Assembly (NCBI GenBank): GCA_013698285.1
Contig: JACCVE010000233.1
Coordinates: 1-10,173 of the forward strand
DNA from: Chloroflexia bacterium
GTDB taxonomy: Bacteria; Chloroflexota; Chloroflexia; Thermomicrobiales; UBA6265
Direction: 5' to 3'
DNA length: 10,173 nucleotides
In this document: in pieces, positions 1 to 5,949 of the stretch
How positions within the stretch are numbered: the first letter of the stretch is position 1
Layout of the letters: the number at the start of each line of letters is the position of its first letter
Notes under the pieces: generated by a model
What the model was told of the DNA's origin: nothing
What the model saw: the letters and a program-made list of their open reading frames with translations, nothing else
The model's database searches: none
Program-made: the position numbers and the translations under genes

Positions 1-764
1 CCCCCTCGCCGGCCGCCACCGACGCCATCCTGGCGGCCGCGGGCGACGCTCTCCGCCTCGTCACCCTGGCCCCGGAACTGCCCGGCGCCGGCGACCTGAT
101 CGACGCCCTGGTCGCCCGGGGGATCACCGCCAGCATCGGCCACACTGCCGCTGACCAGGCCCAGACGGAAGCGGCTATCGCCCGGGGCATCTCCCACGCC
201 ACCCATTGCTTCAACGCCATGCCCCCGATGCTCCACCGCGCCCCGGGGCCGATCGGCGCGGTGGTAGCCTCCACCCACGTCCGGGGCGAGTTGATCGCCG
301 ATGGTGTCCACGTCCACGAGGCCGCCGCCTGCCTGCTGGCCCGCGCCCTCGGCCCCGATCGCGTCGTCCTGATCACCGATGCCCTCCCTGCCGCCGGGAT
401 GGGCGACGGCGCGTTCCTGCTCGGCACCCAGCCGTTCCGGGTCGAGGGCGGCGTGGCCCGCATGCCCGACGGCGCCCTCGCCGGCAGCACCATGACCATG
501 GACGCCGCCATCCTCCGGGCCATGGCCTGGGGCTTCGACCTGGCGGCAGCCGTGACCATGGCCACCCGCACCCCGGCCCGGGCCGTCGGCCTCGATGGCC
601 GCAAGGGCGCACTCATGGATGGCCACGACGCCGACCTGGTCGTCCTCGCCCCGGACCTCTCCGTCGCCGCGACGATCTGCCGGGGACGGTTGGCCCACGT
701 CGTCCCCGCCTGGGCCGACCGCCTCGCCGCCCTGCCGGCGCTGGATGTCGCCCGCGACACCTGA
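1..764 (+). CDS. nagA: N-acetylglucosamine-6-phosphate deacetylase, C-terminal part (5' end outside window)
   Basis: This enzyme removes the acetyl group from GlcNAc-6-phosphate to give glucosamine-6-phosphate in the cytoplasm, during amino-sugar and cell-wall recycling. The frame is open from position 3, so only about 254 residues of a family of roughly 380 are present. Amidohydrolase landmarks appear in order: TLAPE with the metal-ligand Glu (codon 75-77), GHT with a ligand His (141-143), HATHCFNAM (195-221) with the second His, GPIGA, ELIADGVHVH, and ITDALPAAGMGDG carrying the catalytic Asp. The C-terminal stretch, with TRTPARAVGL and GHDADLVVLAPD, is the usual end of this family. The stop is TGA at 762-764. 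The serine hydrolase follows on the same strand after 179 bases, and murQ, which makes the substrate of this enzyme, lies further downstream on the other strand. The family assignment is firm; only the start is missing. Confidence 0.95.
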   Translation, partial: PSPAATDAILAAAGDALRLVTLAPELPGAGDLIDALVARGITASIGHTAADQAQTEAAIARGISHATHCFNAMPPMLHRAPGPIGAVVASTHVRGELIADGVHVHEAAACLLARALGPDRVVLITDALPAAGMGDGAFLLGTQPFRVEGGVARMPDGALAGSTMTMDAAILRAMAWGFDLAAAVTMATRTPARAVGLDGRKGALMDGHDADLVVLAPDLSVAATICRGRLAHVVPAWADRLAALPALDVARDT

Positions 765-943
765 CGCCCGTGAGGATGGTCCCGGCCAATCGGGCCATCG
801 TTCCGTCGTGGTCTGCCCGGGACGCCGCCCCCAGACCCCGGCAGCCCACGCCCGCCCGTCCGACGAGCGCGGACCTGACCCGCGCGTTGCCCCGCGATCG
901 CCACCCATACCGTCAATGACGCCTAGCGAGGAGCCAGAGGACC

Positions 944-2155
944 ATGACCGAGACCGAATCGCGCACGCCGCCCGGCCCGGAGCGCGAGATCCCAGCCGCG
1001 ACCGAGAACGCCGGCGGCGACTGCGCCGTCATGGCCACGGCCATGACGGCCGTCTGGGACGTGATCACCGGCGGCACGGCGGCGGGCGCCTACGCCGGCG
1101 CGGTCGCCTCCGTCTCGGTCGGTGGCCAGATCATCCTCCACCGTGCCGACGGTTACGCCGAACTCGAACCCGGTCGGGTGCCGATGACGGTCGAGACGGT
1201 CTTCGACCTGGCGTCCCTGACCAAGGTCGTCGCCACCCTGCCCGTCGTCCTCCGGCTGGTCGAGGCCGGGGCCTTCGGCCTCGACGCCCCCGTCCCCGCG
1301 ATCCTGCCCGCCCCGTGGACTACCGCCCACGCCGGGATCACCGTCCGCCACCTCCTCACCCACACCGCCGGCCTGGCGGACTGGCGTCCCCTCTACCTGG
1401 ACGCCCATGGCCCGGACGCCGTCCGCGACCTGATCGCCCGCACTGACCCCGTCGCCGCCCCGGGCGAACGGGTCCTCTACAGCGACCTCGGTTTCATCCT
1501 GCTCGGCGAGATCGTCCGCCACCACACCGGCCTGTCGATCGACCGGGCCACGCTCGACCATGTCTTCGCCCCGCTCGGCATGGCCGGCACCCGGTACAGC
1601 CCCGATCCGGCTGCTCCGAGGGATCGGGACCGGATCGCCGCCACCGAGCGCGGCAACCCCCGCGAGGTCTCGATGATTGGCGAGCGGGCCGCCGAGTTCG
1701 CCGGCTGGCGCCAGGACATCATCCGGGGCCAGGTCCACGACGGGAACGCCCACCATGCCCTCGATGGCGTCGCCGGCCACGCCGGCCTCTTCGCCCCGGC
1801 CGCCGACCTGCTCCGCTACGGCCAGTGCTGGCTAGCCGGCGGCGCCCTCGACGGCTACCGCCTCCTCTCACCTGAGACGATCGCCGAGGCGACCCGCCCC
1901 CAGGCCCCCGGCCGTGGCCTCGGCTGGCGGACCGGCCCCGCCGAGTCCCCGGACGACCCTTTCTTCACCCTCGCCCCCGACGCCTATGGCCACACCGGCT
2001 TCACCGGCACCGCCATCTGGGTGGCACCGGAGATGGGAGCCGTTGCCGTCCTCCTCACCAACCGCGTCCACCCCATCTCCCGCGACGAGATCGCCGCCGT
2101 CCGCCCCGCTTTCGCCGCTGCATTGCGGGCTGCCCTCGATGGGGGGGCGGATTGA
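944..2155 (+). CDS. Serine hydrolase, class C beta-lactamase / penicillin-binding-protein-like family
   Basis: The product is 403 residues with the serine-hydrolase (PF00144) layout: SLTK at 91-94 (nucleophile Ser91, Lys94), Tyr-Ser-Asp at 179-181 in place of YxN, and HTG at 350-352 in place of KTG. HLLTHTAGL near 137 and the segment HDGNAHHALDGVAGHAGLF (265-283) are typical of the YbbE/EstB-like branch. No signal peptide is visible, so it probably acts in the cytoplasm. In Bacillus, ybbE lies in the murQ cluster; the neighbouring nagA and murQ here suggest a muropeptide or amino-sugar recycling role, which is inference. The start at 944 is supported by GAGGAG at 928-933 and AGAGG at 936-940. 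Residues 1-34 form a polar, non-conserved extension, and Met30 or Met34 are alternative starts lying inside a 26-base palindrome. The substrate cannot be read from sequence: esterase, amidase or D-peptidase are all possible. Confidence 0.9.
   Translation: MTETESRTPPGPEREIPAATENAGGDCAVMATAMTAVWDVITGGTAAGAYAGAVASVSVGGQIILHRADGYAELEPGRVPMTVETVFDLASLTKVVATLPVVLRLVEAGAFGLDAPVPAILPAPWTTAHAGITVRHLLTHTAGLADWRPLYLDAHGPDAVRDLIARTDPVAAPGERVLYSDLGFILLGEIVRHHTGLSIDRATLDHVFAPLGMAGTRYSPDPAAPRDRDRIAATERGNPREVSMIGERAAEFAGWRQDIIRGQVHDGNAHHALDGVAGHAGLFAPAADLLRYGQCWLAGGALDGYRLLSPETIAEATRPQAPGRGLGWRTGPAESPDDPFFTLAPDAYGHTGFTGTAIWVAPEMGAVAVLLTNRVHPISRDEIAAVRPAFAAALRAALDGGAD
1025..1050. repeat. 26-bp near-perfect palindrome (12-bp arms, 2-bp spacer) inside the serine hydrolase gene
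   Basis: The left arm GCCGTCATGGCC (1025-1036) and right arm GGCCATGACGGC (1039-1050) are exact reverse complements, separated by AC. The element contains two in-frame ATG codons (1031 and 1043), at the boundary between the non-conserved N-terminal extension and the conserved domain. It could be an operator, an mRNA hairpin or a coincidence of codon use; the sequence does not decide. It is the most symmetric short-loop element I found in the window. Confidence 0.6.
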
Positions 2156-2156
2156 C

Positions 2157-2210
2157 TCACGAGCGGATGCCCCGATGACGTGTCACGGGCGGCGGATGCT
2201 CGCTGATGAC
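2157..2210. repeat. Imperfect tandem duplication at the start of the DUF4258-like gene
   Basis: Copy 1 (2157-2179) and copy 2 (2183-2210) share the blocks TCACG, GCGGATGC and GATGAC in the same order. They differ only by small insertions between blocks: copy 2 has extra GGC-type bases after TCACG and CGCT-type bases before GATGAC. The array begins 2 bases after the serine-hydrolase stop codon and covers the likely start codons of the next gene (2175 or 2196). It looks like a local duplication that has diverged. Confidence 0.55.
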
Positions 2211-2408
2211 CTGGTCCAGGATGTGTTGGAGGATCCGGCGTATCGGTATCGCGGTCGCCGTGATCCTGGCCGGTGGATTGCCGGGAAAGTGACGACCCGA
2301 GGAACGGCACTTCGGGTGGTCTACGTTGAGCGATTCGATGAGCGTGGTCTCGGTGCGGTCGTATTGGCGGTGTACCGAGTCTCGACCTCGCGCATGGGAA
2401 AGGCATAA
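2175..2408 (+). CDS. DUF4258-like small protein, candidate toxin of a TA-like pair
   Basis: This is a small 77-residue protein. Its profile fits DUF4258 (BrnT/RelE-like small proteins): an N-terminal His followed by Arg-Met (H4 to M8), a short helix LVQDVLEDP (13-21), a basic segment GRRDPGRWIAGKV (27-39), and the strand motifs LRVVYVERF (46-54) and AVVLAVYRV (61-69). DUF4258 genes often lie next to DUF2283 genes, and a DUF2283 gene follows here after 4 bases, so the two are almost certainly co-transcribed. A toxin-antitoxin role is inference from that pairing; no activity is shown. The N-terminus is shorter than usual for the family and falls in an imperfect duplication. The Shine-Dalgarno is poor for both ATG 2175 and ATG 2196, so the start is uncertain. 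G+C is lower than in neighbouring genes, which suggests acquisition. Confidence 0.65.
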   Translation: MTCHGRRMLADDLVQDVLEDPAYRYRGRRDPGRWIAGKVTTRGTALRVVYVERFDERGLGAVVLAVYRVSTSRMGKA

Positions 2409-2412
2409 TACG

Positions 2413-2697
2413 ATGAAGATGCACCTTCGGGACTCCAACCTGTTCTATCTGCACCTCCGCGATGGCGAGGCAGTCGATACCATCACCCTCAATGATGGTG
2501 TCTATATGGAGATCGATACGGAGGGACGACCGCTCAGCATCGAGGCGATCGATATCGCCGACCTCGTCCCATTCCTACGAGAGCGGGGTGGGACGTTTCA
2601 CATCCCGGACCAGATCGACCCCACCGCCCCCGAATGGGACGGCCCGCCCCGACGCGGCTTCGTCGGCACTGAGGCGGATGCGGCACTCTTGGGATGA
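2413..2697 (+). CDS. DUF2283 domain protein, candidate antitoxin partner of the DUF4258-like protein
   Basis: The product is 94 residues. Residues 8-50 fit DUF2283: an aromatic/leucine strand NLFYLHLRDGEAVDT, then LNDGVYMEIDTEGRP and LSIEAIDIAD, the characteristic Leu-x-Leu ... Asp-Gly-Val ... Asp-x-x-Gly-Arg ... Ile-Glu pattern. The tail after about residue 55 (LRERGGTFHIPDQIDP, then a Pro-rich acidic end) is longer than in minimal DUF2283 proteins and could bind a partner. GGGAAAGG at 2397-2403 serves as ribosome binding site for ATG 2413, with ATG 2419 as an alternative. The gene follows the DUF4258-like gene after 4 bases, suggesting one operon and coupled translation. G+C is about 51% in 2401-2520, far below the rest of the window. 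Family membership is fairly secure; the antitoxin role is inferred from the pairing. Confidence 0.75.
   Translation: MKMHLRDSNLFYLHLRDGEAVDTITLNDGVYMEIDTEGRPLSIEAIDIADLVPFLRERGGTFHIPDQIDPTAPEWDGPPRRGFVGTEADAALLG
2476..2502 (+). other. RNA hairpin inside the DUF2283 gene
   Basis: GATACCATCA (2476-2485) and TGATGGTGTC (2493-2502) pair over ten positions in RNA (nine Watson-Crick and one G-U) around the loop CCCTCAA. It lies about 60 bases downstream of the start codon, in the lowest-G+C part of the window. It may be a chance by-product of the protein sequence. Confidence 0.4.
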
Positions 2698-2758
2698 GAA
2701 CCCACCCCCGCGGTCGACTGAACCGGCGGGGATAGGACGGCCAGGCCACGCGCTGCCG

Positions 2759-3172
2759 ATGGGCCGTGTCTCTGGCGATTGCCGCGACCTCGGATACCTC
2801 GGCCGCATCGACCTGATCGCTGACGGCACCTCGAAGGGTGACCGCGACGATCTCGCCAAGCGTTCTGACCCGGTTCTGGCCGACCGGCCCGACGTGACGG
2901 ACGCCGTCCGCCACGGCGGCGCCACCTTCGCCAGCTTCATAGTCATCGGTATCGTCCCCCTGGTCGCCTCCCTGTTCCCGATCGCGGCGTCCGCCCGCTT
3001 CCCCATCGCGATCGTCTTGACCCTGGTCGCCCTGTTCGTGGTCGAGGCCTCCCGGACGGTGGTCACCAAGCAATCCTGGTCCCGTGGCGGCCTGGAGATG
3101 CTGGCCGTCGGCGCGACCGCCGCCGTGGCCTACGGTATCGGCGCCCTGCTGTCGAACCTGCCGGGGGAGTGA
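2759..3172 (+). pseudogene. VIT1/CCC1-family transporter remnant (C-terminal membrane part only)
   Basis: An open frame of 137 codons encodes three predicted membrane helices: ATFASFIVIGIVPLVASLF (about 54-72), FPIAIVLTLVALFVVEA (about 81-97) and a third, from about 112, within GLEMLAVGATAAVAYGIGA. The pattern TFASFIVIGIVPL ... VTKQSWSRGGLEML ... AYGIGALL matches the last three helices of the VIT1/CCC1 iron/manganese transporter family, which normally has five. The first two helices and the cytosolic metal-binding Glu-rich domain are absent. The soluble residues 1-50 are not recognisable. The ATG at 2759 has no Shine-Dalgarno sequence, and the frame stays open upstream through the DUF2283 gene without meaning. 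A decayed fragment is most likely; a short functional membrane protein cannot be excluded. It ends in an inverted repeat shared with the stop of murQ. Confidence 0.6.
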
Positions 3173-3227
3173 CTCGAGTCGGCAGTCGGCAGTCGGCAGG
3201 GGACAGGGGGCAGAGACGACTCAAGTC
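3171..3227. repeat. Heptanucleotide repeat framed by an 11-bp inverted repeat, between convergent genes
   Basis: Three exact AGTCGGC heptads (3177-3197) run into degenerate heptads AGGGGAC and AGGGGGC (3198-3211). The tract is bracketed by GACTCGAGTCG (3171-3181) and CGACTCAAGTC (3217-3227), reverse complements with one mismatch. The stop codon of the VIT remnant overlaps the left arm and that of murQ lies in the right arm. Heptad tracts of this kind occur as dispersed repeats in some cyanobacteria and Chloroflexota. A bidirectional terminator is also possible, although no T-tract follows. Confidence 0.6.
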
Positions 3228-4228
3228 GCCCCGGCATCCGTGGGTTCGTCCCCCTCCAACGCCCCCCGCACCCAGCCCTCAGCCCGTCGCAACCGCGCTC
3301 GCGCCTCCGGGGCACCCACCCCGGCCAGGGCCATCACGATCGCGACCTTCGGCTCGTCGCCGGCTTCGGCCAGGAGAACCCGGGCGGCGTCCTCGTCCTC
3401 GCCGGTCGCCATCGCCACGATCCGCACCGCCCGATAGGCGAGCTTGGCGTTGGTCGGCTGGACGTCGACCATCAAGTTCCCGAACGTCTTGCCCAGGCGG
3501 ACCATCACCGTCGTCGTCAGGGTATTGAGGACCAACTTCTGGGCCGTGCCCGCCTTCATCCGGGTCGAGCCGGTGATCGCCTCCGGTCCGACCACCGGGG
3601 CGATCATCAGGTCCACGACCTCCGCCAGGGCCGAGGGCCGGGTGCAGGCCAGCCCCGCCACGAAGGCCCCCCGCCGCCGTGCCTCGGCCACCGCCCCCAG
3701 CACGTAGGGCGTCCGGCCGCTGGCCGCGATCCCGACCACCACGTCCCCCGGCCCGACCCCCAGCCCGGCGACATCCCGCGCCCCCCCGGCTGGGTCGTCC
3801 TCCGCTCCCTCGATCGAGCGGGTTAGCGCCGCCGGTCCCCCGGCCATCAGGGCGACGATCTGGGCCGGGTCGGTGCCGTAGGTCGGCGGGCACTCGGCCG
3901 CGTCCAGCGTCCCCAGCCGCCCGGAGGTCCCCGCCCCGGCATAGACCAGTCGTCCTCCGGCCCGCAGCCGATCCGCAACGACCTCGGCCAGGCGCCCGAT
4001 CGCCGCCGCCTCCGCCGTCACCGCCGGGACCACCGCCGCGTCCTCGGCCAAGATCGCCAGTGCCACCCCGGTCGCGTCGAGCCGGTCGATCTCGACGGTG
4101 CGGGGGTTGCGTCCCTCCGTCGCGCTGGTCGCCACCCACCGGTCGATCCCCTCGGCGCCCGGGGCCACCCGGACGGCAGGGTCGTCATGGTTCGGATTCT
4201 TCACCCGGTCGTCCACGATTCCTCCCAT
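3221..4228 (-). CDS. murQ: N-acetylmuramic acid 6-phosphate etherase
   Basis: MurQ cleaves the lactyl ether of MurNAc-6-phosphate, giving GlcNAc-6-phosphate and D-lactate, in the cytoplasm during peptidoglycan recycling; its product is the substrate of NagA. The protein has a SIS-type fold: TEGRNP (37-42), sugar-phosphate loop AGTSGRLGTLDAAECPPTYG (99-118) with the catalytic Glu112, EGAED (140-144) with the second catalytic Glu143, IAASGRTPYV (167-176), STRMKAGTAQK (221-231) and NLMVDVQPTNAKL (251-263). The length is 335 residues, slightly above the usual 300, owing to a polar N-terminus of about 35 residues. The start is ambiguous: ATG 4228 has GGGAG about 10 bases upstream, while GTG at 4216 (codon 5) has GGGAGGA directly in front, but close. 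It faces an unrelated plus-strand gene across 158 bases. No PTS, kinase or MurR-type regulator is in view. Confidence 0.96.
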   Translation of the reverse strand: MGGIVDDRVKNPNHDDPAVRVAPGAEGIDRWVATSATEGRNPRTVEIDRLDATGVALAILAEDAAVVPAVTAEAAAIGRLAEVVADRLRAGGRLVYAGAGTSGRLGTLDAAECPPTYGTDPAQIVALMAGGPAALTRSIEGAEDDPAGGARDVAGLGVGPGDVVVGIAASGRTPYVLGAVAEARRRGAFVAGLACTRPSALAEVVDLMIAPVVGPEAITGSTRMKAGTAQKLVLNTLTTTVMVRLGKTFGNLMVDVQPTNAKLAYRAVRIVAMATGEDEDAARVLLAEAGDEPKVAIVMALAGVGAPEARARLRRAEGWVRGALEGDEPTDAGAT

Positions 4229-4278
4229 TGGGCCACCGCTCCCGCTATCACCACGGACGACACCTACCGTAGCATGGA

Positions 4279-4296
4279 GGGGATGGGACGATCCCC
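4279..4296. promoter_or_regulatory. Inverted repeat in the divergent murQ / unknown-gene region
   Basis: GGGGAT (4279-4284) and ATCCCC (4291-4296) form a perfect 6-bp inverted repeat around a 6-base loop. It sits in the 158-base region between murQ and the divergent 250-residue protein, where promoters for both must lie. It could be an operator or a leader hairpin. No convincing -35/-10 pair was found nearby on either strand. Confidence 0.3.
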
Positions 4297-4386
4297 GGGG
4301 CTGGTGACGGGCGGCATGACGCGCCCGTTTCTCAGCCGCGACTCGACTGTCACGGCTTCCCGTTCAACGCCGCCGAGGAGCAGTCG

Positions 4387-5139
4387 ATGGCCGCCATCAC
4401 CGAGTCGGTGAGGATCAACAACCAGATCGTCCGGGTCAAGAGCTTCCATCGCCGTCCCACGCCCCCCGTCGCGGGCCATGCCGCCGGTGACGAGATCGAG
4501 ATCGTGGTCATGCTCCGTGGCCGGGGTGAACGGCGTGACTTCGAGACCCTGCTGCGCTCCCCCAAAATCACCCTCGCCATCCCCGACAGCGATACCCTCG
4601 ACGTCGCGGTCGCCTCTGCCGGTGTCTCCTCCAGCGGCTCGGGCGAGAAGGACGCCCACCGCTTCGACGTCACCTTCCGCGAGTCGGACCAGTCCGCCGC
4701 CCGTCGCGTCGCCGATGGCGCCCCCGTCCCACCCCCGGGGGCCGCCGCGCCCGTCTCGACTATCGCCCGATATCTGGACACCGGATCGGATGAGGATGAC
4801 GCGGCGATCGACGACGGCTCGACCAGCGACCTGGGCGGGTCGTCCGTGGTCTGGGCCACGGCCCTACGGCAGTTGAGCCAGGATACCCAGGCGGTGGCCG
4901 CGCCACCGCCGGTCGAGCGAACCTTCACCCCGACGGAGCTGGCCGGGATCGAGGCGATCCTGGTCGGCCTCCGGCTGGAGGCCCTGATCGCCGAGCTGGA
5001 CCGCGCTAACCTGATCCGCCGTGGCGTGATCGACGATGGCTTCCTGGCACTGGTCCAGAGCCGGTTCGTCGCCGAGGCCACCCCGGTCATCGGTGAGGAG
5101 GCCGCCCGCGCCGCCGTCGAGGTCGTCCTCGCCGGGTAG
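4387..5139 (+). CDS. Unrecognised 250-residue protein with disordered acidic linker
   Basis: I do not recognise this family. The gene looks real: it has GAGGAG at 4375-4380, six bases before ATG, and third codon positions as G/C-rich as in the neighbours. The protein divides in three. Residues 1-105 contain alternating hydrophobic segments (VRINNQIVRVKSF, DEIEIVVMLRG, ITLAIPDSDTLDVAV, HRFDVTF) that suggest a beta-rich domain. Residues 110-178 are low-complexity: a Pro/Ala stretch, then an acidic Asp/Ser/Gly run (about 131-151), then another Ala/Pro patch. Residues 179-250 look helical (FTPTELAGIEAILVGLRLEALIAELDRANLI, then VIDDGFLALVQSRFVAE). There is no signal peptide or membrane helix, and no Cys at all. 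It is divergent from murQ, so shared regulation is possible, but nothing else ties it to cell-wall recycling. Confidence 0.8.
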   Translation: MAAITESVRINNQIVRVKSFHRRPTPPVAGHAAGDEIEIVVMLRGRGERRDFETLLRSPKITLAIPDSDTLDVAVASAGVSSSGSGEKDAHRFDVTFRESDQSAARRVADGAPVPPPGAAAPVSTIARYLDTGSDEDDAAIDDGSTSDLGGSSVVWATALRQLSQDTQAVAAPPPVERTFTPTELAGIEAILVGLRLEALIAELDRANLIRRGVIDDGFLALVQSRFVAEATPVIGEEAARAAVEVVLAG

Positions 5140-5370
5140 CCGCCGCACCCCATCCCTGGGCCTCCCACCGAACTGGTCGTGGCACGTCCCGACGGTCGGC
5201 CCGCGTCTGGTTGCCGCGCGGCACGGCCAGCCTGGTCATGTTCCTCGGCTCACTCACGGGCATGGTGCCGCGACCGCTGGCCGCCACGGCTCCCCTCGCT
5301 GCCTCGTGTCCAACCATCGAGTGTCGATCCCCGCTTGCGTGCTCAACGCGTACGGGACAGACTGAAGACC

Positions 5371-5895
5371 ATGGACCAATTGGAACTCGCTCGGCTCACG
5401 CCTGACGCGTGGCGGGACTATCGCGCGATCCGCCTGGCGGCGCTGGCGGATGCTCCCTCGGCGTTCGGTTCGACGTTGGCCGCGGAGCGCTCGTTGGGGG
5501 AGGTGGATTGGCGCGCCCGCCTCGCGCGTCGGGCCCAGTTCGTGGTCCGTTGCCGCGGAGAGGCGGTGGGGACCGCCGGCGGGATGGTCGAGGACGGTGC
5601 CGACCTGGTGTCGATGTGGGTCCATCCCGCATGGCGCGGCCGTGGCGTCGGCGACCTACTGGTGCGAGGTGTTCTGGATTGGGCGCGTGAGCAGGGCCAC
5701 ACGGAGGTTCGGCTGTGGGTCTCCGTGGGCAACTCGGCGGCCGAGCGCTTGTACGCCCGTCATGGCTTCGTCCGGACGGGTGATCGCCAGCCGATCACGA
5801 CCGCCGACCCAGCGCGTCAGGAGTTCGCGATGACCCGCGCCATCGACGCGACCCCTTCCGGCGACGGGACGCCGACGGCGTCCGACCGCGACTGA
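5371..5895 (+). CDS. GNAT-family N-acetyltransferase
   Basis: The product is a 174-residue acetyl-CoA-dependent acetyltransferase. The acetyl-CoA pyrophosphate loop is seen in MWVHPAWRGRGVG (82-94), with R89-G-R-G-V-G as motif A. The helix LLVRGVLDWAREQGH follows, then the strand VRLWVSVGN (113-121) and the motif NSAAERLYARHGF (121-133), the standard motif B end of the fold. The N-terminal part (RLAALADAPSAFGSTLAAE) resembles the large group of GNATs that modify small molecules or protein N-termini; the acceptor cannot be inferred. ATG 5371 is chosen because the domain begins directly after it; the ribosome binding site is weak. The gene lies 231 bases after the unknown protein. Alanine codons in its first part are mostly GCG, unlike the GCC-rich neighbours, which may mark a different origin. 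The last 15 residues are a polar tail. Confidence 0.9.
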   Translation: MDQLELARLTPDAWRDYRAIRLAALADAPSAFGSTLAAERSLGEVDWRARLARRAQFVVRCRGEAVGTAGGMVEDGADLVSMWVHPAWRGRGVGDLLVRGVLDWAREQGHTEVRLWVSVGNSAAERLYARHGFVRTGDRQPITTADPARQEFAMTRAIDATPSGDGTPTASDRD

Positions 5896-5906
5896 ACCAC
5901 TGCCGG

Positions 5907-5939
5907 ACCCCGCTGCCGACGCCTCGACCATCGCGGGGT
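5907..5939. terminator. Candidate bidirectional terminator hairpin
   Basis: ACCCCGC (5907-5913) and GCGGGGT (5933-5939) are exact reverse complements around a 19-base loop. They lie in the 54 bases between the stop codons of the convergent GNAT and phosphotransferase genes. The position suits a terminator for both. No T-tract follows on either side, so any termination would be non-canonical. Confidence 0.45.
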
Positions 5940-5949
5940 GCATTCGATC

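Noticed and set aside
887..913. TTGCCC ... TACCGT as a promoter for the serine hydrolase
   Set aside because: The spacer is only 15 bases and the -10 match is poor; co-transcription with nagA is just as likely.
923..1780. Minus-strand open frame of 285 codons opposite the serine hydrolase
   Set aside because: It is a composition shadow of the hydrolase, with low-complexity sequence and no recognisable motif.
2404..2409. CATAAT, a good -10-like hexamer, between the DUF4258-like and DUF2283 genes
   Set aside because: It ends 3 bases before the ATG at 2413, so a transcript from it would begin inside the gene; it is more likely part of the ribosome-binding spacer.
5140..5370. Region between the unknown protein and the GNAT gene, checked for a small gene, tRNA or riboswitch
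   Set aside because: I saw no supported open frame and no tRNA-like arms. There is only a long-range 8-bp inverted repeat (5224-5231 with 5276-5283), too widely spaced to interpret.
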